Below, one piece after another: positions 1 through 8,620 of a stretch of DNA of 64,000 nt. The stretch spans positions 3,162,001 through 3,226,000 of the forward strand of contig OZ241350.1 of NCBI GenBank assembly GCA_965200095.1, given 5' to 3'. Origin of the DNA: JANQOH01 sp965200095 (lineage in GTDB: Bacteria > Pseudomonadota > Alphaproteobacteria > UBA7887). The notes beneath the pieces were generated by a model. It ran no database searches and was not told the DNA's origin. It saw nothing but the letters and a program-made list of their open reading frames with translations. Position 1 is the first letter of the stretch, and the number at the start of each line of letters is the position of its first letter. A program made the translations under genes and the position numbers.

Positions 1-264
1 CTCCGCCACCAGATCCGTCGCCGTCACCGCGCCCGACGGGCCGACCGCCCGCGCCAGCGTCATCGCCGGCTCTCCCGCCCCCGACGCGAGGTCGAGCACG
101 CGCATCCCGGCGCCGACCTCCGCCGCTTCGACCAGAGGGCCGTTGAACCGCCCCGTCATGCGCTCGATTTCGGGCGCCAGACGCACCCATACCGGCGCGC
201 GTCCCACCCAGTAGTCGCAGGCCTCGTCTCCGTCGAGGGGCGCCGGGCTCCGTTCCGTATTCAT
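1..264 (-). CDS. Class I SAM-dependent methyltransferase, N-terminal part (cut by window edge)
   Basis: This is the first 88 codons of a methyltransferase whose 3' end lies outside the window. Reading from the ATG at 264, residues about 55-66 give VLDLASGAGEPA, the glycine-rich motif I that binds S-adenosylmethionine in class I methyltransferases, and the fragment continues towards the acidic end of the next strand (TATDLVAE). The start codon shares ATGA with the pqqE stop, so it is translationally coupled to the PQQ operon. The substrate is unknown. UbiE/COQ5-like small-molecule methyltransferases have this look, but the fragment is too short to decide. The operon position suggests, without proving, a role near PQQ synthesis or a PQQ-dependent pathway. 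Confidence 0.75.
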   Translation of the reverse strand, partial: MNTERSPAPLDGDEACDYWVGRAPVWVRLAPEIERMTGRFNGPLVEAAEVGAGMRVLDLASGAGEPAMTLARAVGPSGAVTATDLVAE

Positions 265-1445
265 CCCCGCTGCGCCGCGCCCGCATTGCCGTAGCGCCGA
301 TAGACGAACGCCGGGGCCTCGCGCCCCGCCTCGCCCAGCGGCTCGTCGAGCACGCCGCGGTCGGGCGCCAGCGCACAGGCCGGGTCGGTGCGCGCCGCAT
401 CGCCGGTCAGCATATAAGCCTGGCAGCGGCACCCTCCCCAGTCGATCTCCCGACGCTCGCAGCCGCGACACGGTTCCGGCATCCAGTCCGTGCCGCGGAA
501 GCGGTTGAAACTCTCCGAATTCTCCCAGATGTCCGCCAGCGAGCGCTCGCGCACCGACTCGAACCGCATGTCGGGGATCACCTCCGCCGCGTGGCACGGC
601 AGAACCTTTCCCGAGGGCGAGATGTTGATGAACTGCCGTCCCCAGCCGCCCATGCACGATTTCGGCCGCTTCGCATAATAGTCCGGGACCACGAAATCGA
701 AGGTCAGCACCCCCTTCAACCGCTCGCGCGCCTCCTCCACCACCCGCACCGCCTCGTCGAGCTGTTCGCGCGTCGGCAGAAACGCCGCCCGGTTGCGGAA
801 AGCCCAGGCGTAATACTGCACCTGCGCCACCTCGATGCGCTCCGCGTCGAGGTCCACGGCGAGCGCGATCATGTCCTCCAGGTGGTGCAGGTTCTGCCGG
901 TGCATCACTGCGTTCACCGTCAACGGAAGCCCCGCCGCGCGCACCCAGCGCGCGGCGCGTTTCTTCTTCTCGAACGCGCCCCGGTAGCCCGCCACCCGGT
1001 CGCCGAGCTCCGAAGTCGAGTCCTGGAAACTGATCTGGACGTGGTCGAGCCCCCTTTCGGCGAGCCGTCGCACCCGCGCCTCGTCGAGCGTCACAGCCGA
1101 GGTGATCAGGTTGCTGTAAAGCCCCACCTTCGCCGCATGAGCCACCAGATCTTCGAGGTCGCGCCGCACCGTCGGTTCGCCGCCCGAGAAATGCACATGC
1201 AGGACGCCGAGCTCGACCGCCTCGTCCATCACCCGCCGCCACTCGTCGGTGGTGCATTCGCCGCTCGCCCGCTCGAGGTCCAGCGGGTTCGAACAGTAGG
1301 GGCACTGCAACGGGCAGCGATGGCTCAGCTCCGCCAGAACCGCATACGGAACCAGCCGATCCGGCGCCGCCCCGGAAACCGCCTCAGGCGCCGCCTCGGG
1401 CGCCGGCCGTTCGGCGACCCCGCCCGTCTCGCTCATGTCGCTCAT
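261..1445 (-). CDS. pqqE: PqqA peptide cyclase PqqE (radical SAM)
   Basis: PqqE makes the first carbon-carbon crosslink in PQQ synthesis, joining the Glu and Tyr side chains of the PqqA peptide while PqqD presents the peptide. The 394-residue product has the radical-SAM cluster motif CPLQCPYC (C44, C48, C51) and then FSGGEPTVR, which binds SAM. The C-terminal SPASM region carries CMGGWGRQ, VLPCHA and CRGCERREIDWGGCRCQ, which hold the auxiliary Fe-S clusters. Its length is typical of the family. The ATG at 1445 overlaps the pqqD stop by four bases. An in-frame ATG at 1436 is a possible alternative start, since the first 30 residues are low-complexity. Confidence 0.97.
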   Translation of the reverse strand: MSDMSETGGVAERPAPEAAPEAVSGAAPDRLVPYAVLAELSHRCPLQCPYCSNPLDLERASGECTTDEWRRVMDEAVELGVLHVHFSGGEPTVRRDLEDLVAHAAKVGLYSNLITSAVTLDEARVRRLAERGLDHVQISFQDSTSELGDRVAGYRGAFEKKKRAARWVRAAGLPLTVNAVMHRQNLHHLEDMIALAVDLDAERIEVAQVQYYAWAFRNRAAFLPTREQLDEAVRVVEEARERLKGVLTFDFVVPDYYAKRPKSCMGGWGRQFINISPSGKVLPCHAAEVIPDMRFESVRERSLADIWENSESFNRFRGTDWMPEPCRGCERREIDWGGCRCQAYMLTGDAARTDPACALAPDRGVLDEPLGEAGREAPAFVYRRYGNAGAAQRG

Positions 1446-1732
1446 GTCACGATAAACCCCTTGTCGGCGAGGCCTTGCAGCATCGCCGTGACGTCATCGG
1501 CGATGGTCCGGCGCGGCGCTCCCTCGAACTTCGCCGCCAGCGAATCGACGATCTCGCCCAGCGTGCGTTCGCCGTCGCACAGCGACACCACCCGGCGCGC
1601 AATATCGTCGAGCTCGAAGACGCGCTCCGGCGCCAGGATGATCCAGCACCCCCGCGGCTTGTCGAAACGCAATTTCGCGTGGCGCGGAAGGCGCGGCGCA
1701 CACGCCTCGTCGAGTATCGTGCGCCCGCTCAT
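1442..1732 (-). CDS. pqqD: PQQ biosynthesis peptide chaperone PqqD
   Basis: PqqD is a small RiPP-recognition protein that binds the precursor peptide PqqA and delivers it to PqqE. The 96-residue product starts at ATG 1732 and has the family core: FDKPRGCWIILAPERVFELD forms the beta-strand face, followed by a helical region (TLGEIVDSLAAKF) and a second helix ending in ADKGFIVT. The length matches stand-alone PqqD. It overlaps pqqC upstream and pqqE downstream, each through a 4-base ATGA, so the three proteins are probably made in balanced amounts. The reading frame continues open upstream into pqqC, but the ATG at the overlap is the natural start. Confidence 0.95.
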   Translation of the reverse strand: MSGRTILDEACAPRLPRHAKLRFDKPRGCWIILAPERVFELDDIARRVVSLCDGERTLGEIVDSLAAKFEGAPRRTIADDVTAMLQGLADKGFIVT

Positions 1733-2547
1733 CCGGCGTCCGCCCCGGCGCCTTCCGGCACGAAGGCGCCCGGCGGAATCAACCCCGGCTCCACATAAGC
1801 CATATACAGCGCGTCCAGTTGCGCCCACAGCACGTCGGTCTTGAAGCGCACGGCGTTGAGCACCGCCTCCTGCTTCTCGCGCGTGTCGGCCTCGCCGATC
1901 ACGTAGTCCCGGCCGAACTCCGCGTCCTTCGGCGCCTCGCCCAGCCGCTTCCTGAAATAGGCGAGCGCATGGTCGTCGGCCCATTCGTAATGCCGCGACA
2001 GGCCCGAAATGCGCTCCTTGTGGATCGCCGGCGCGAACAACTCCGTCAGCGACGACGCGATCATCTCCAGCCGCGAGCGCTCGGCGACGAAATGCACATA
2101 GGCGTCCACCGCAAAGCGCGTCGCCGGCAGGATTCCCACCGTCGACGTCACATAGTCCCGGTCGAATCCCAGCCGGTCCGTCAGCTGCAAGTAGCGCGAG
2201 ATGCCGCCGGTCTCCACCTCCGCCCCGTCGTGATCGAGCACCCGGCTGCGCCATGCGCGCCGGAGGTCCGGGCTTTCCAGCCGCGCCATCAAGGTCAGGT
2301 CCTTGCGCGGAATGCTCGCCTGGTAATAGTAGCGGTTGAGCGCCCACGCCTGCACCTGCCCGTGGTTCAGCCGCCCCGAATGCAGGAGTCCGTGAAACGG
2401 GTGCAGGCTGTGATAACGCTCCGCGCCGATCCGCCGCAGCGCCTCCGAGAACGCCTCCGGCGACATCGTCTCGTCGGACGGAACATCGAGAGCGTAGAGG
2501 CGCGTCGGCTTCACGCGCGGGCTCCAGGCCGTCGCCGCGGCGCTCAC
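1729..2547 (-). CDS. pqqC: Pyrroloquinoline-quinone synthase PqqC
   Basis: PqqC catalyses the final, cofactor-free ring closure and eight-electron oxidation that yields PQQ. The 272-residue protein is all-helical in the TenA/haem-oxygenase-like fold. It shows the conserved HPFHGLLHSGRLNHGQVQ segment, then ALNRYYYQASIPRKD and RVLDHDG, which carry family active-site residues, and a later SRHYEWADD block. The codon at 2547 is GTG and overlaps the pqqB stop as GTGA. That makes GTG the likely start, giving MSAAATAWSPRV. Length and motif order match PqqC rather than thiaminase TenA. It is the third gene of the pqqABCDE operon. Confidence 0.96.
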   Translation of the reverse strand: MSAAATAWSPRVKPTRLYALDVPSDETMSPEAFSEALRRIGAERYHSLHPFHGLLHSGRLNHGQVQAWALNRYYYQASIPRKDLTLMARLESPDLRRAWRSRVLDHDGAEVETGGISRYLQLTDRLGFDRDYVTSTVGILPATRFAVDAYVHFVAERSRLEMIASSLTELFAPAIHKERISGLSRHYEWADDHALAYFRKRLGEAPKDAEFGRDYVIGEADTREKQEAVLNAVRFKTDVLWAQLDALYMAYVEPGLIPPGAFVPEGAGADAG

Positions 2548-3473
2548 AGGGCGATCTCCATTCCGTCATGCGCGACCTCCCAGCCCGCCGCCTCGACTTC
2601 GGCGCGCTCGGGCGAGTCGTCAGCCAGCATCGGATTGGTCGTGTTGATGTGCACGAACACCTTGCGCGCGATATCGAGACCGGCGAAGGCGGCGAGAGTC
2701 CCCCCGTCGCCCGATACGCTCATATGCCCCATGCGCCGGCCCGTCTTCACCCCCACCCCCGACCGGACCATCTCGTCATCGGTCCACAGCGTGCCGTCGA
2801 ACAGCACCAGCGGCGCGCCCCGCAGACGCTCCGCCAGCCAGTCCGGCAGGGCTGCGCAACCGGGGATGTAGAACGCCCGGGTCGCGCCTCCGGAATCGCG
2901 GATCTCGAGGGCGATGGTGTCCTCCCCCACCGCCCCCAGCGTCGGCGCCGAGTCCGCCTTCTCCAGCCACAACGCCACCTTGCCGGGAACCGCGAACGGC
3001 GCCGCCACCACCCCCGACTCGCTGCCGTCCGGGCATATCAGCGGAGTCGCCTCGTCGAGCGTCAGCGCCTCCCGCGCCACGAAACGCGGGTTGAGGACGC
3101 CGAAAATGTCGTTCGCCGCCAGGACATCGAGGACCCTGGACGTGCCGTAGAGCGTCAGCGGCTGCGACTCGCGCAGGTTCAGAAGCCCCGCCGTGTGATC
3201 GACATCGGCATTGGTCAGGACCACCCCCTGGATGGGGCTGTGGCGCAGCCCTTCCGCCGGGTGGAGGATGTCGTTCTCCGCGATCTGCTGGCGCAGATCG
3301 GGCGAGGCGTTGCAGAGGAACCATCGCCGGCCGTCGGCGCTCACCGCGATCGACGATTGCGTGCGCGGGCGCGCCGCCGGGTCGCCGCTGCGCGCCCGCC
3401 GGCTGTTGGGGTGGTTACAGTTCCATTGCGGATACCCGCCGCCGGCCGCCGAGCCGAGAACCCGGATGCGCAT
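2544..3473 (-). CDS. pqqB: PQQ biosynthesis protein PqqB (metallo-beta-lactamase fold)
   Basis: PqqB is a non-haem iron hydroxylase of the metallo-beta-lactamase fold that acts on the excised Glu-Tyr unit. The 309-residue protein begins MRIRVLGSAAGGGYPQWNCN, which contains the PqqB-specific QWNCN zinc-site region. It continues with VVLTNADVDHTAGLL, the modified metal motif that replaces the HxHxDH of ordinary beta-lactamases. GHMSVSGDGG and FVHINTTNP are the later conserved loops. The ATG at 3473 has a good ribosome-binding site, GGAGG seven bases upstream. It follows pqqA after a 109-bp gap, the usual place for processing between the peptide gene and the enzyme genes. Confidence 0.96.
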   Translation of the reverse strand: MRIRVLGSAAGGGYPQWNCNHPNSRRARSGDPAARPRTQSSIAVSADGRRWFLCNASPDLRQQIAENDILHPAEGLRHSPIQGVVLTNADVDHTAGLLNLRESQPLTLYGTSRVLDVLAANDIFGVLNPRFVAREALTLDEATPLICPDGSESGVVAAPFAVPGKVALWLEKADSAPTLGAVGEDTIALEIRDSGGATRAFYIPGCAALPDWLAERLRGAPLVLFDGTLWTDDEMVRSGVGVKTGRRMGHMSVSGDGGTLAAFAGLDIARKVFVHINTTNPMLADDSPERAEVEAAGWEVAHDGMEIAL

Positions 3474-3582
3474 GAAGCGTCCTCCGATCCGTCACGACGC
3501 GCCGTGCGGCGGGACCGCCATACCGCGACAATGCGATATGTCGTACGTCACTTGCGACGCACTTCTTGTGCGAGACGTCGAC

Positions 3583-3657
3583 CTACAGGTCGGCGCACGC
3601 GTAGCAGTTGATCTCGAGACCGACCGCGATCTCACGAACCACAGGGGTGCTCCACAT
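3583..3657 (-). CDS. pqqA: PQQ precursor peptide PqqA (24 aa)
   Basis: PqqA is the ribosomal precursor from which PQQ is carved. The 24-codon frame starts MWSTPVVREI and continues to GLEINCYACADL. Glu15 and Tyr19 sit in the exact E-x-x-x-Y arrangement that PqqE crosslinks, preceded by the usual Gly-hydrophobic pair. A ribosome-binding site (GGAGAG, about seven bases upstream) precedes the ATG at 3657. Two cysteines (C18, C21) flank the tyrosine. The gene lies just upstream of pqqB in the same direction, as in nearly all pqq operons. It is short enough to be missed by automatic gene calling, and I found it by translating the leader of pqqB. Confidence 0.95.
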   Translation of the reverse strand: MWSTPVVREIAVGLEINCYACADL

Positions 3658-3757
3658 GGGATTCTCTCCACTGAACGATCCTCGCCCCGTCGTCGGGGGG
3701 CGGCCGCCCGACGGGCGACGCCGCCAATCTGGGGGCGCGACGCCGCGACGCAAAGCT
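3658..3757. promoter_or_regulatory. Divergent promoter region, pqqA / rhodanese
   Basis: This 100-bp gap lies between two divergent starts, pqqA leftward and the exported rhodanese rightward, so it must contain the PQQ operon promoter if the operon is transcribed from its own start. It is GC-rich and I see no convincing -35/-10 pair. A run of CG-rich inverted sequence (around 3690-3715) could form a hairpin. Only the pqqA ribosome-binding site at its left edge is clear. Confidence 0.4.
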
Positions 3758-4750
3758 ATGGACCGAATCGTATTTCCCTATGGCCGCGCGCCCCGCCGCG
3801 CCCGTCGCGCCGGCGCCGCGAAGACACGCCGCTTTTGCCGCGTCCTCGCCGCGGCGCCGGTCCTCGCCACCGCCGCCGTCGCCGAACCCCGTGTCGACCC
3901 CCCGCCGCCGCTCGTCACCGTCGAATGGCTGCAACCGCGGGTCTGCCGCGACCCGGTCGCGGTCCTCGACCTCCGCCGGTCGCTTCGCAATTTCGAGGCC
4001 GAGCACATCCCCTGCGCCGTCCACAGCGACTATTACGGCGACGGCTGGCGCACTTCGGCGAACATGATCCCGCCGCCCGAACGCCTCGAAGCGCTCATTT
4101 CGCGCCTCGGCATAAGCAACGACTCGCATGTCGTCCTCGCCACCGCCGCCGTCGACGAATTCTCCGCCGCCGAAGTCGCCCGCGTCTATCTGATCTTTCG
4201 CCTCCTCGGCCACGACGCCGTATCGATCCTCGACGGGGGCGTCCCGGCCTGGACGGCGGACTGGCGAAACGACGTGGATTCCGGCCCCGCCGACCGCGCC
4301 CCCGCCTCGTTCCGCGCCCGCCCGCGCGGCGACATTCTCGCCGACCGCGCCGCCGTCGTCGCGGCGCGCGCCGCCGGCGCGCCCCTCGTCGACATGCGGC
4401 CCAACGACCACTTTCTCGGCATCAACCGTTCGCCCGCGCTCGCCCGACCCGGCGCCATCCCCGGCGCCGTCAACCTCCCCATGAGCTGGATCGTCGAAAA
4501 CGGAGGGTTGCGCTTCCGCACTCCCGAACAGTTACGCCGTCTGTGGCGCGCCGCCGGCGTCCCGACCGCGGGGCCGCAGATCCTGCTCTGCAATTCCGGC
4601 CTCGAAAGCGCCGTCGGATGGTTCGCCGCCGCCATCCTTCTCGGCAACGCCGACGCCCGTCTCTACGACGGTTCGCTCGCCGAGTGGTCCGCCGACCCCT
4701 CGCTTCCCATGGAGGCGAAGATCCCGCTTCCGCCCCGCCCCGCCCCTTGA
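3758..4750 (+). CDS. Exported rhodanese-type sulfurtransferase (two domains)
   Basis: A 330-residue protein with two rhodanese-like domains in tandem, the architecture of thiosulfate and 3-mercaptopyruvate sulfurtransferases. Domain 1 (about 48-170) contains VAVLDLRRSLRNFEAEHIP and SILDGGVPAW. Domain 2 (about 185-310) carries the active loop CNSGLES with catalytic Cys278, closer to the CGSGVT loop of mercaptopyruvate enzymes than to CRKGVT. The start at ATG 3758 gives an N-terminus with TRRFCRVLAAAP followed by an alanine-rich stretch ending AVA before EP. This looks like a twin-arginine export signal, so the enzyme probably works in the periplasm. It is transcribed divergently from pqqA. The donor and acceptor substrates cannot be told from sequence. 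Confidence 0.82.
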   Translation: MDRIVFPYGRAPRRARRAGAAKTRRFCRVLAAAPVLATAAVAEPRVDPPPPLVTVEWLQPRVCRDPVAVLDLRRSLRNFEAEHIPCAVHSDYYGDGWRTSANMIPPPERLEALISRLGISNDSHVVLATAAVDEFSAAEVARVYLIFRLLGHDAVSILDGGVPAWTADWRNDVDSGPADRAPASFRARPRGDILADRAAVVAARAAGAPLVDMRPNDHFLGINRSPALARPGAIPGAVNLPMSWIVENGGLRFRTPEQLRRLWRAAGVPTAGPQILLCNSGLESAVGWFAAAILLGNADARLYDGSLAEWSADPSLPMEAKIPLPPRPAP

Positions 4751-4835
4751 CCGGACGCCGTCGCGAACCCGCGGTGGACAGCGCCCGGATCGTCTGCTAC
4801 GCGGCGCGGAGTCCCCGATTGAGGATCGTCAGGCC

Positions 4836-6053
4836 ATGAAAATCGTCGAAGCGAAGACATGGGCGGTGGCGAATCCGCCGCCCCACCGCGGCGGCCCCTG
4901 CTGGGTGTTCGTCAAACTCGTCGCCGACGATGGCGTTTGCGGCTACGGCGAAGCCTATGGCGTGCCCTTCAGTCCGCGCGTGACCTGCCGCATGATCGAG
5001 GATGTCGCCGAACGATACGTCGTCGGCGCCGACCCTTTCCGCATCGAGTCGATGTGGCGACGGATCTACAGTTCGGGATACGCGCAACACCCCGACCATG
5101 CCCTCATGGGAGTGCTCAGCAGCCTTGAAATCGCCTGTTGGGACATTGTCGGCAAGGAGCTCGACCAGCCCGTCTACAACCTGCTCGGCGGCCGCGCGAA
5201 CGAAACCCTGCGCTCCTATACCTACCTCTATCCCCCGGCCGCGGACGAGACGGCGGGCGACGGCGACGCGCTCGCCATTGCCGACATTTTCGGCGATCCC
5301 GAAGCCGGGCCGCGGCGCGCCGAAGAGTATGTCCGCATGGGCTTCACGGCCCTCAAATACGACCCCGTCATGCCGATGGGCGCCTTCGACCCGCGCCAGC
5401 TGTCGCTCGCCGCCCTCGACAACGCCGAAGCCATGACCCGCAACATGCGCGACGCGGTCGGGTCGTCGTGCGATCTGCTCATCGGCACGCACGGCCAGCC
5501 CACCGCGTCCGCCGCCATCGCCCTGGCGAAGCGTCTCGAGCCCTGGCGTCCGCTCTGGCTCGAGGAGCCGGTGCCGCCCGAAAATGTCGCCGAAATGGCG
5601 CGGGTCGCGCGCGCGACCTCGATCCCCGTCGCCACCGGCGAGCGGCTGGCCACCAAATACGAGTTCGCCGCCCTCTTGCAAGCCCAGGCCGCCGCCACGA
5701 TCCAGCCCGCGCTCGGCCGCGTGGGCGGCATCCTCGAAGCCAAGAAAATCGCCGGCATGGCGGAGGCGCACTACGTTTCCCTCGCTCCCCACCTCTATTG
5801 CGGTCCCGTCGAGGCCGCCGCGAACATTCAGATCGGCGTGTGCAGCCCCAACTTCCTCATCCAGGAAAGCATCGAACGCTTCGACGGATTTTACGCCGAA
5901 ATCCTGAAGACTCCGATCGTCTGGGAAGAGGGCCGCATCGTCCCCCCGACCGCGCCGGGGATCGGCGTCGAACTCGACGAGGCGGTAGCGGACGCCCACC
6001 CCTACGATGGCCCCGTCTTTCCCGATATGGCCCCGGCCCCCGTCTGGCCCTGA
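4836..6053 (+). CDS. Mandelate racemase / muconate lactonizing enzyme family protein (putative acid-sugar dehydratase)
   Basis: A 405-residue enolase-superfamily protein with the capping domain first (GYGEAYGVPFSPR, then LSSLEIACWDIVGK) and a TIM barrel after it. Barrel landmarks are YDPV (170s), LIGTHGQ (215-221), WLEEPVPPEN with E243 or E244 as a metal ligand, ATGER with E269, and APHLYCGP with H319. In galactonate dehydratase the segment aligned with GTHGQ reads DFHGR, so the usual first metal-ligand Asp is Gly217 here. A large subfamily of uncharacterised members shares this GTHGQ form. Family knowledge points to dehydration or epimerisation of a sugar acid, but the substrate cannot be named. 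A GAGGAT ribosome-binding site precedes the ATG. Confidence 0.85.
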   Translation: MKIVEAKTWAVANPPPHRGGPCWVFVKLVADDGVCGYGEAYGVPFSPRVTCRMIEDVAERYVVGADPFRIESMWRRIYSSGYAQHPDHALMGVLSSLEIACWDIVGKELDQPVYNLLGGRANETLRSYTYLYPPAADETAGDGDALAIADIFGDPEAGPRRAEEYVRMGFTALKYDPVMPMGAFDPRQLSLAALDNAEAMTRNMRDAVGSSCDLLIGTHGQPTASAAIALAKRLEPWRPLWLEEPVPPENVAEMARVARATSIPVATGERLATKYEFAALLQAQAAATIQPALGRVGGILEAKKIAGMAEAHYVSLAPHLYCGPVEAAANIQIGVCSPNFLIQESIERFDGFYAEILKTPIVWEEGRIVPPTAPGIGVELDEAVADAHPYDGPVFPDMAPAPVWP

Positions 6054-6059
6054 AGGCGC

Positions 6060-6078
6060 ACGGCGCAGGATGCGCCGT
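6060..6078. terminator. GC hairpin after the enolase-superfamily gene, possible bidirectional terminator
   Basis: Eight bases ACGGCGCA pair perfectly with TGCGCCGT across a three-base loop, starting six bases after the stop of the upstream gene. The gap separates two convergent genes (stop at 6053 on plus, gyrB stop at 6215 on minus), where a shared terminator is expected. There is no T-run on either side, so it may need Rho or act only as an RNA-stabilising stem. The rest of 6054-6214 shows no gene. Confidence 0.45.
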
Positions 6079-6214
6079 CACCGGCCGGTTCTCCGTTATC
6101 GAGGGGCGCGGGCCCGGTCGCGGATTTCAACCTGCGCCGGGACCGGGCGCGCCAAACTCTCCCTCGCACGCATGGCTGCGGACGCCGGCGCGACGCGATT
6201 CGCAATCCCCGGCG

Positions 6215-8620
6215 TCAGACATCGAGGTTGGCGACATCCAGCGCGTTCTCCTGGATGAAGGCGCGGCGCGGCTCCACCAAATCGCCCATCAGGGTCGAAA
6301 ACAGGTCGTCGGCGTCATCGGCGTGCTCCACCCTGACCTGGAGAAGGGTTCGCGCCTCCTCATCCAGAGTCGTCTCCCAGAGCTGGTCGGGGTTCATCTC
6401 GCCCAGGCCCTTGTAGCGGAACACCGAAATCCCCTTGCGGCCGAGCGCCAGCACGGCGTCGGAAAGGGCGACCGGCGAAGGCAGCGGCCCGCTGCGCGAA
6501 TCTCCCGCCTCGAGCTCGGGCGGGGTTTCGTAAATCTCCCGCAATTCGCCGGCGTCGGCGTTCAGCCGCCGCGCCTCGGCGCTGCGCAACAGGCCGGCGT
6601 CGAGCCGGTGGCGCGTGCGTTCCCCGCGCCCCGAACGCATGAAGGCCAGGGCGCCGTCGTCGTCCACCGAACCCGACCATTCGTCTTCGTCGAGGGAGTC
6701 GAGCCGCCGGACGACTTGCTCCGCCGCCGCCGCCGCCGCCGCCCGGTCATTCAGCAGCGCCGGGTTCAGCGCGCCGGCCACCGCCGCCTGGGCGACCAGC
6801 TCCGCGCCGCCGCGCCGCGCGAGCGCGCGCATCGCCGCCGCATGTCCGCGCGCGCGGTTCACCACCGCGCGCAGATCCGCGCCCGCCCGCGCCTCGCCGT
6901 TCGCGACCAGACGCGCGTTCTTCAGCGCTTCGTCGATCAGGTAATCGTCGAGCTCGCGTTCGTCTTTCTTGTAGACCTCGTTGCGTCCGCGCTGCACCCG
7001 GAACAGCGGCGGCTGCGCGATATAGAGATAGCCGCGCTGTATGACTTCCCTCATGTGGCGGTAGAAAAACGTCAGCAGCAACGTGCGAATATGCGCGCCG
7101 TCGACATCGGCGTCGGTCATGATGACGATCCGGTGGTAGCGGATCTTGTCGATATTGAACTCCTCGCGCCCGATCCCCGCGCCGAGCGCGGCGATCAGCG
7201 TCCCGACCTCCGCCGAGGACAGCATCTTGTCGAAGCGCGCGCGCTCCACGTTCAGGATCTTCCCGCGCAACGGCAGCACCGCCTGGTTGGCGCGGTTGCG
7301 CGCCTGTTTCGCCGACCCTCCGGCGGAATCGCCCTCGACGATGAACAGTTCGCTCAGCGCCGGGTCGCGTTCCTGGCAGTCGGCGAGTTTCCCCGGCAGG
7401 CTGGTGACATCGAGAGCGCTCTTGCGCCGCGTCAGGTCCCGCGCCTTGCGCGCCGCCTCGCGCGCCGCCGCCGCCTCGACCGCCTTCGCCACGACCGTGC
7501 GCGCTTCCTTCGGATGCTCCTCGAACCATTGTCCCAGGCGGTCCGCCACCACGCCCTCGACCACGGGCCGCACTTCCGAACTCACCAGCTTGTCCTTGGT
7601 CTGCGACGAAAATTTCGGGTCCGGAACCTTCACCGACAGCACGCAGGTCAGCCCCTCGCGCATGTCTTCGCCGGTGAGCGTCACCTTTTCCTTTTTCTGA
7701 ATCCCGGCCGCGTTGGCCCAGGCGTTCACCGTGCGCGTCAGCGCCCCGCGAAACCCCGCCAGATGCGTTCCGCCGTCGCTCTGCCCGATATTGTTCGTGA
7801 AGCACAGGACGTTCTCATGGTAGCCGTCGTTCCATTGCAGCGCCGCGTCCACCAGAACGCCGTCGCGTTCGCCGGCGAGAACGATGGGCGGCGCGTGCAA
7901 CGCCGTCTTGTGGCGGTCGAGATGGACGACGAATTCCTCGATCCCGCCTTCGTAGCGCATCGACACGACCCGTTCCTCGACGCCGCGGCGGTCCGCGAGT
8001 TCGATGGCCAGGCCCGAATTGAGAAAGGCGAGCTCGCGCAGGCGGTGTTCGAGCCGCGAGAAGTCGAACTCGGTCCGGCCGAAGGTCCGCCGCGACGGCA
8101 GGAAACAGATCTCGGTGCCCGTCCGGCCGCCCGCGTCGCCCACGACAGCGAGCGACGCCTCGGGCTCGCCGTCGACGAACCGCATCGCATACCGCGCCCC
8201 GTCGCGGCGGACCGTCAGTTCGAGCCGCTCCGAGAGCGCGTTCACCACCGACACCCCGACGCCGTGCAGGCCGCCCGAAACCTTGTAGGAATTGCTGTCG
8301 AATTTCCCGCCGGCGTGCAGCCGCGTCATGATCACCTCGGCGGCGGAAACCCCTTCCTCTTCGTGGATGTCGGTGGGTATCCCCCGTCCGTTGTCGCACA
8401 CCGCGACCGAACCGTCGGCGTTCAGCGACACATGGACGCGGTCGCAGAACCCGGCGAGCGCCTCGTCGATCGAATTGTCGACGACCTCGAACACCATGTG
8501 GTGAAGGCCCGAACCGTCGTCGGTGTCGCCGATATACATGCCGGGGCGCTTGCGCACGGCGTCGAGCCCGCGCAGCACCTTGATGGACTCCGCGCCGTAG
8601 GCGCCGGCGGCTTCGTTCAT
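6215..8620 (-). CDS. gyrB: DNA gyrase subunit B
   Basis: GyrB supplies the ATPase and TOPRIM halves of gyrase, which introduces negative supercoils with GyrA. The 801-residue protein starts at ATG 8620, overlapping the recF stop as ATGA. The GHKL ATPase domain shows EVVDNSIDEALAG (45-57), CDNGRGIPTD (75-84) and GGLHGVGVSVVNALS (116-130). The TOPRIM domain shows EGDSAGG (429-435) and DADVDGAH (503-510), with YKGLGEMNP and the Gly-Glu-Met region near the C-terminus. An alanine-rich insert lies between TOPRIM and the tail, as in other alphaproteobacterial GyrB. The frame stays open upstream of the ATG through recF, but this reflects GC bias. Confidence 0.98.
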   Translation of the reverse strand: MNEAAGAYGAESIKVLRGLDAVRKRPGMYIGDTDDGSGLHHMVFEVVDNSIDEALAGFCDRVHVSLNADGSVAVCDNGRGIPTDIHEEEGVSAAEVIMTRLHAGGKFDSNSYKVSGGLHGVGVSVVNALSERLELTVRRDGARYAMRFVDGEPEASLAVVGDAGGRTGTEICFLPSRRTFGRTEFDFSRLEHRLRELAFLNSGLAIELADRRGVEERVVSMRYEGGIEEFVVHLDRHKTALHAPPIVLAGERDGVLVDAALQWNDGYHENVLCFTNNIGQSDGGTHLAGFRGALTRTVNAWANAAGIQKKEKVTLTGEDMREGLTCVLSVKVPDPKFSSQTKDKLVSSEVRPVVEGVVADRLGQWFEEHPKEARTVVAKAVEAAAAREAARKARDLTRRKSALDVTSLPGKLADCQERDPALSELFIVEGDSAGGSAKQARNRANQAVLPLRGKILNVERARFDKMLSSAEVGTLIAALGAGIGREEFNIDKIRYHRIVIMTDADVDGAHIRTLLLTFFYRHMREVIQRGYLYIAQPPLFRVQRGRNEVYKKDERELDDYLIDEALKNARLVANGEARAGADLRAVVNRARGHAAAMRALARRGGAELVAQAAVAGALNPALLNDRAAAAAAAEQVVRRLDSLDEDEWSGSVDDDGALAFMRSGRGERTRHRLDAGLLRSAEARRLNADAGELREIYETPPELEAGDSRSGPLPSPVALSDAVLALGRKGISVFRYKGLGEMNPDQLWETTLDEEARTLLQVRVEHADDADDLFSTLMGDLVEPRRAFIQENALDVANLDV

